From an uncultured Bacteroidales bacterium (GTDB lineage Bacteria; Bacteroidota; Bacteroidia; Bacteroidales; Paludibacteraceae): a DNA stretch of 14,252 nt. Within the stretch, counting starts at the first letter, position 1. Every line of letters begins with the position of its first letter. Under the pieces are notes generated by a model that did not search any database, was not told where the DNA came from, and worked only from the letters and a program-made list of their open reading frames with translations. The stretch is from the NCBI GenBank assembly GCA_903912795.1, contig CAIWIS010000124.1, forward strand, positions 1-14,252. The letters run 5' to 3'. Made by a program: the position numbers and the translations under genes. This document shows, in pieces, positions 12,783 through 14,252 of this stretch.

Positions 12783-14186
12783 CTACTGATTCAGTACATC
12801 TACAATATCATTGCTAAAAAAGAATTCACATCTACGGTTCGGACGGTATTTCATTTGAGGTAGTATTATTTTTCCTTTTCCATTGGCAATGATTCTATCA
12901 TCAGCAATGCCCCAAATTTTCACCAATTCGCGCTTCACCCTATCGGAGCGACGCTGACTTAAACTTTCATTATACGTCATATCGCCCAAAAAGTCGCAAT
13001 AGCCACGCACTTCAACGAGCAACGAAGTATCTTTGCGCATTTGCGAAGCCACTTTGCTGATGGTAATTAAGGCATCGTTGTCGAGTTCTGTTCTATCAAA
13101 ATCAAAATAAACGGCAGGAATATCGTCAGGAATTTCAATTTTATTGCGCTGACTTTTTTGTTCTTTTTGAACTTGTACAGGAAGCGTTTTACCGTAAAAA
13201 TCAACTACTGTGTTCGGAGGTGTATTCGGATCTAAATCGCGCAAGTCAATAACACCATCGTTGTCGGAGTCAGGTCCAACATTAGCAATCAAGTCTTCGA
13301 GCTTTTTCACACGTGGTACTAAATCTTTCACTTTTTTCTCCACCGTATCCACCCTACGCTTTAACCCAGCCATATCTTTCTTAACCTCTTCTATCATAGC
13401 CAAGCTAGGTTCTGGATCCCATTCTCTATTGGTAATATTCCGTAAGTGGTCTCGTTTAATGGAATTAAATTTATAGCGCAAGTAAACTGTTCCGGCACCG
13501 ATATAATCATTGGTTACGCCATCCCAGTTGAGGTAAGTAGCACCTTCCAGATTGTCCTTGGCATAGGCTCTGTAATGTACTTTAGCTCCAACAGCCAATG
13601 GTTTACTAAAATTATATTCGAGCGAAAAAGTAATTGGAGTTGACACCGAAACACCATATTTCATAACGCCACTCTTAGTTAAATGAATGGGGCGAACTTG
13701 ACCATTGTACTTTACATCAACATAAGTGGCATCATCAGGTATAACATCGTTACTTGGAAAATAACGAATATCGTAGGTATAATATGCCAAACCCATACCA
13801 ATTGATCCGAGTACAAAAAGTTTCGATTTTGTATTCGGAAAAATTAATCGAGTAAAATTAATGGTAGCTAAAAAATCAGAGTTTACAAGGTCGGTATTGA
13901 TATACATTGCTGTAGGGCTATTATTTTTTGCCCTAAGTGGAAAGTAATAAGCATCAATACCTAAACCCCAAGTTGGTGTTAATGCATATTCAATATTGGC
14001 GCCGAAAGTAATATCTCTGAACGAAGTGGGGATGACATTTAATAAATCTTGATTAATATCGCCGTCGAAAACATTGTACCCATATTCAGGCATAAATGAC
14101 CAACGAGATATTTTCTTTGATTGGGAAAATATGATTGTTGGTGTAATAATTAAAATAATTAAAATTATTTTTTTTATGCAGAGCAT
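12783..14186 (-). CDS. OmpA family outer-membrane protein with barrel, coiled coil and calcium repeat
   Basis: The 467-residue product has a signal peptide (MLCIKKIILIILIITPTIIF, cut near Ser21/Gln22). A beta-rich region of about 30-242 follows, with many aromatic strands (FGANIEYAL, WGLGIDAYYF, GLAYYTYDI, FSLEYNFS, VYLRYKF). A short coiled coil (about 263-302) comes next, then one thrombospondin type 3-like acidic repeat (PDSDNDGVIDLRDLDP, 305-320). The C-terminal OmpA peptidoglycan-binding domain holds YFDFDRTELDNDA, GYCDFLGDMTYNESLSQRRSDRVKREL with Asp398 and Arg413 at the diaminopimelate-binding positions, and a final RPNRRCEFF. Known: this domain grips peptidoglycan and so ties the outer membrane to the wall. 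An in-frame TAA 24 bases upstream makes the ATG at 14186 the first possible start. No promoter box was seen in the 66 bases left upstream. Confidence 0.92.
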   Translation of the reverse strand: MLCIKKIILIILIITPTIIFSQSKKISRWSFMPEYGYNVFDGDINQDLLNVIPTSFRDITFGANIEYALTPTWGLGIDAYYFPLRAKNNSPTAMYINTDLVNSDFLATINFTRLIFPNTKSKLFVLGSIGMGLAYYTYDIRYFPSNDVIPDDATYVDVKYNGQVRPIHLTKSGVMKYGVSVSTPITFSLEYNFSKPLAVGAKVHYRAYAKDNLEGATYLNWDGVTNDYIGAGTVYLRYKFNSIKRDHLRNITNREWDPEPSLAMIEEVKKDMAGLKRRVDTVEKKVKDLVPRVKKLEDLIANVGPDSDNDGVIDLRDLDPNTPPNTVVDFYGKTLPVQVQKEQKSQRNKIEIPDDIPAVYFDFDRTELDNDALITISKVASQMRKDTSLLVEVRGYCDFLGDMTYNESLSQRRSDRVKRELVKIWGIADDRIIANGKGKIILPQMKYRPNRRCEFFFSNDIVDVLNQ

Positions 14187-14252
14187 TAGGTCGAAGATAT
14201 TTTTTTTTAATTGTTTAGGAATATAATTTATTTAAATCAATATGAGATACAT

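Noticed and set aside
12778..12799. Intrinsic terminator for the OmpA-family gene
   Set aside because: The 7-bp stem is followed on the minus strand by TAAGTTTGCAG with no T-run, so it lacks the second half of an intrinsic terminator.

Overview
The window is chromosomal DNA from a member of the Bacteroidota, most likely order Bacteroidales or a near relative. It is AT-rich. Several start-proximal regions carry the Bacteroidota sigma -7 box TAnnTTTG (TACCTTTG, TAAATTTG, TATTTTTG, TATATTTG), and all but one of the checked starts lack a Shine-Dalgarno sequence. The gene neighbourhood DUF1599 - DoxX/thioredoxin-like protein - tpiA is, as I recall it, a Bacteroidales arrangement. There is no sign of a phage, plasmid, insertion sequence, CRISPR array, rRNA or tRNA.

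Layout. Positions 1-1301 (minus strand) hold a translation/RNA-maturation block read as ruvX, def, fmt; fmt is cut by the window edge. A divergent spacer (1302-1563) carries promoters in both directions. Positions 1564-4432 (plus) carry a tandem DUF1599 (Nmad1) protein, a membrane DoxX/MauE protein with a thioredoxin-like tail, and triosephosphate isomerase, which ends at a strong intrinsic terminator. A YrdC/Sua5/YciO-type gene (4534-5139, TTG start) converges on a three-gene minus-strand set of exported proteins (YceI, a small barrel-like protein, and a lipoprotein alpha/beta hydrolase; 7324 down to 5136). From 7541 the plus strand encodes a DUF2130 coiled-coil protein with a nuclease-like core and an orphan membrane hybrid histidine kinase. 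These converge on minus-strand genes for a long-chain acyl-CoA synthetase and an OmpA-type envelope protein.

The genes are mostly housekeeping: formylation and deformylation of initiator Met (fmt/def), 16S rRNA maturation (ruvX), glycolysis (tpiA), possible t6A tRNA modification (YciO-like), fatty-acid activation (fadD), and envelope anchoring (OmpA family). The least explained part is the spacers. Nearly every same-strand spacer is filled with a different short-repeat family. These include a 74-77 bp GC-rich inverted-repeat element present twice, a strict 8-bp array that starts inside a stop codon, and a ten-unit array in which nine units contain the heptamer GCGAAGC, known from DNA biophysics as an exceptionally stable mini-hairpin. 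No complete new multi-gene system is evident. The repeats are the best candidates for undescribed biology here.
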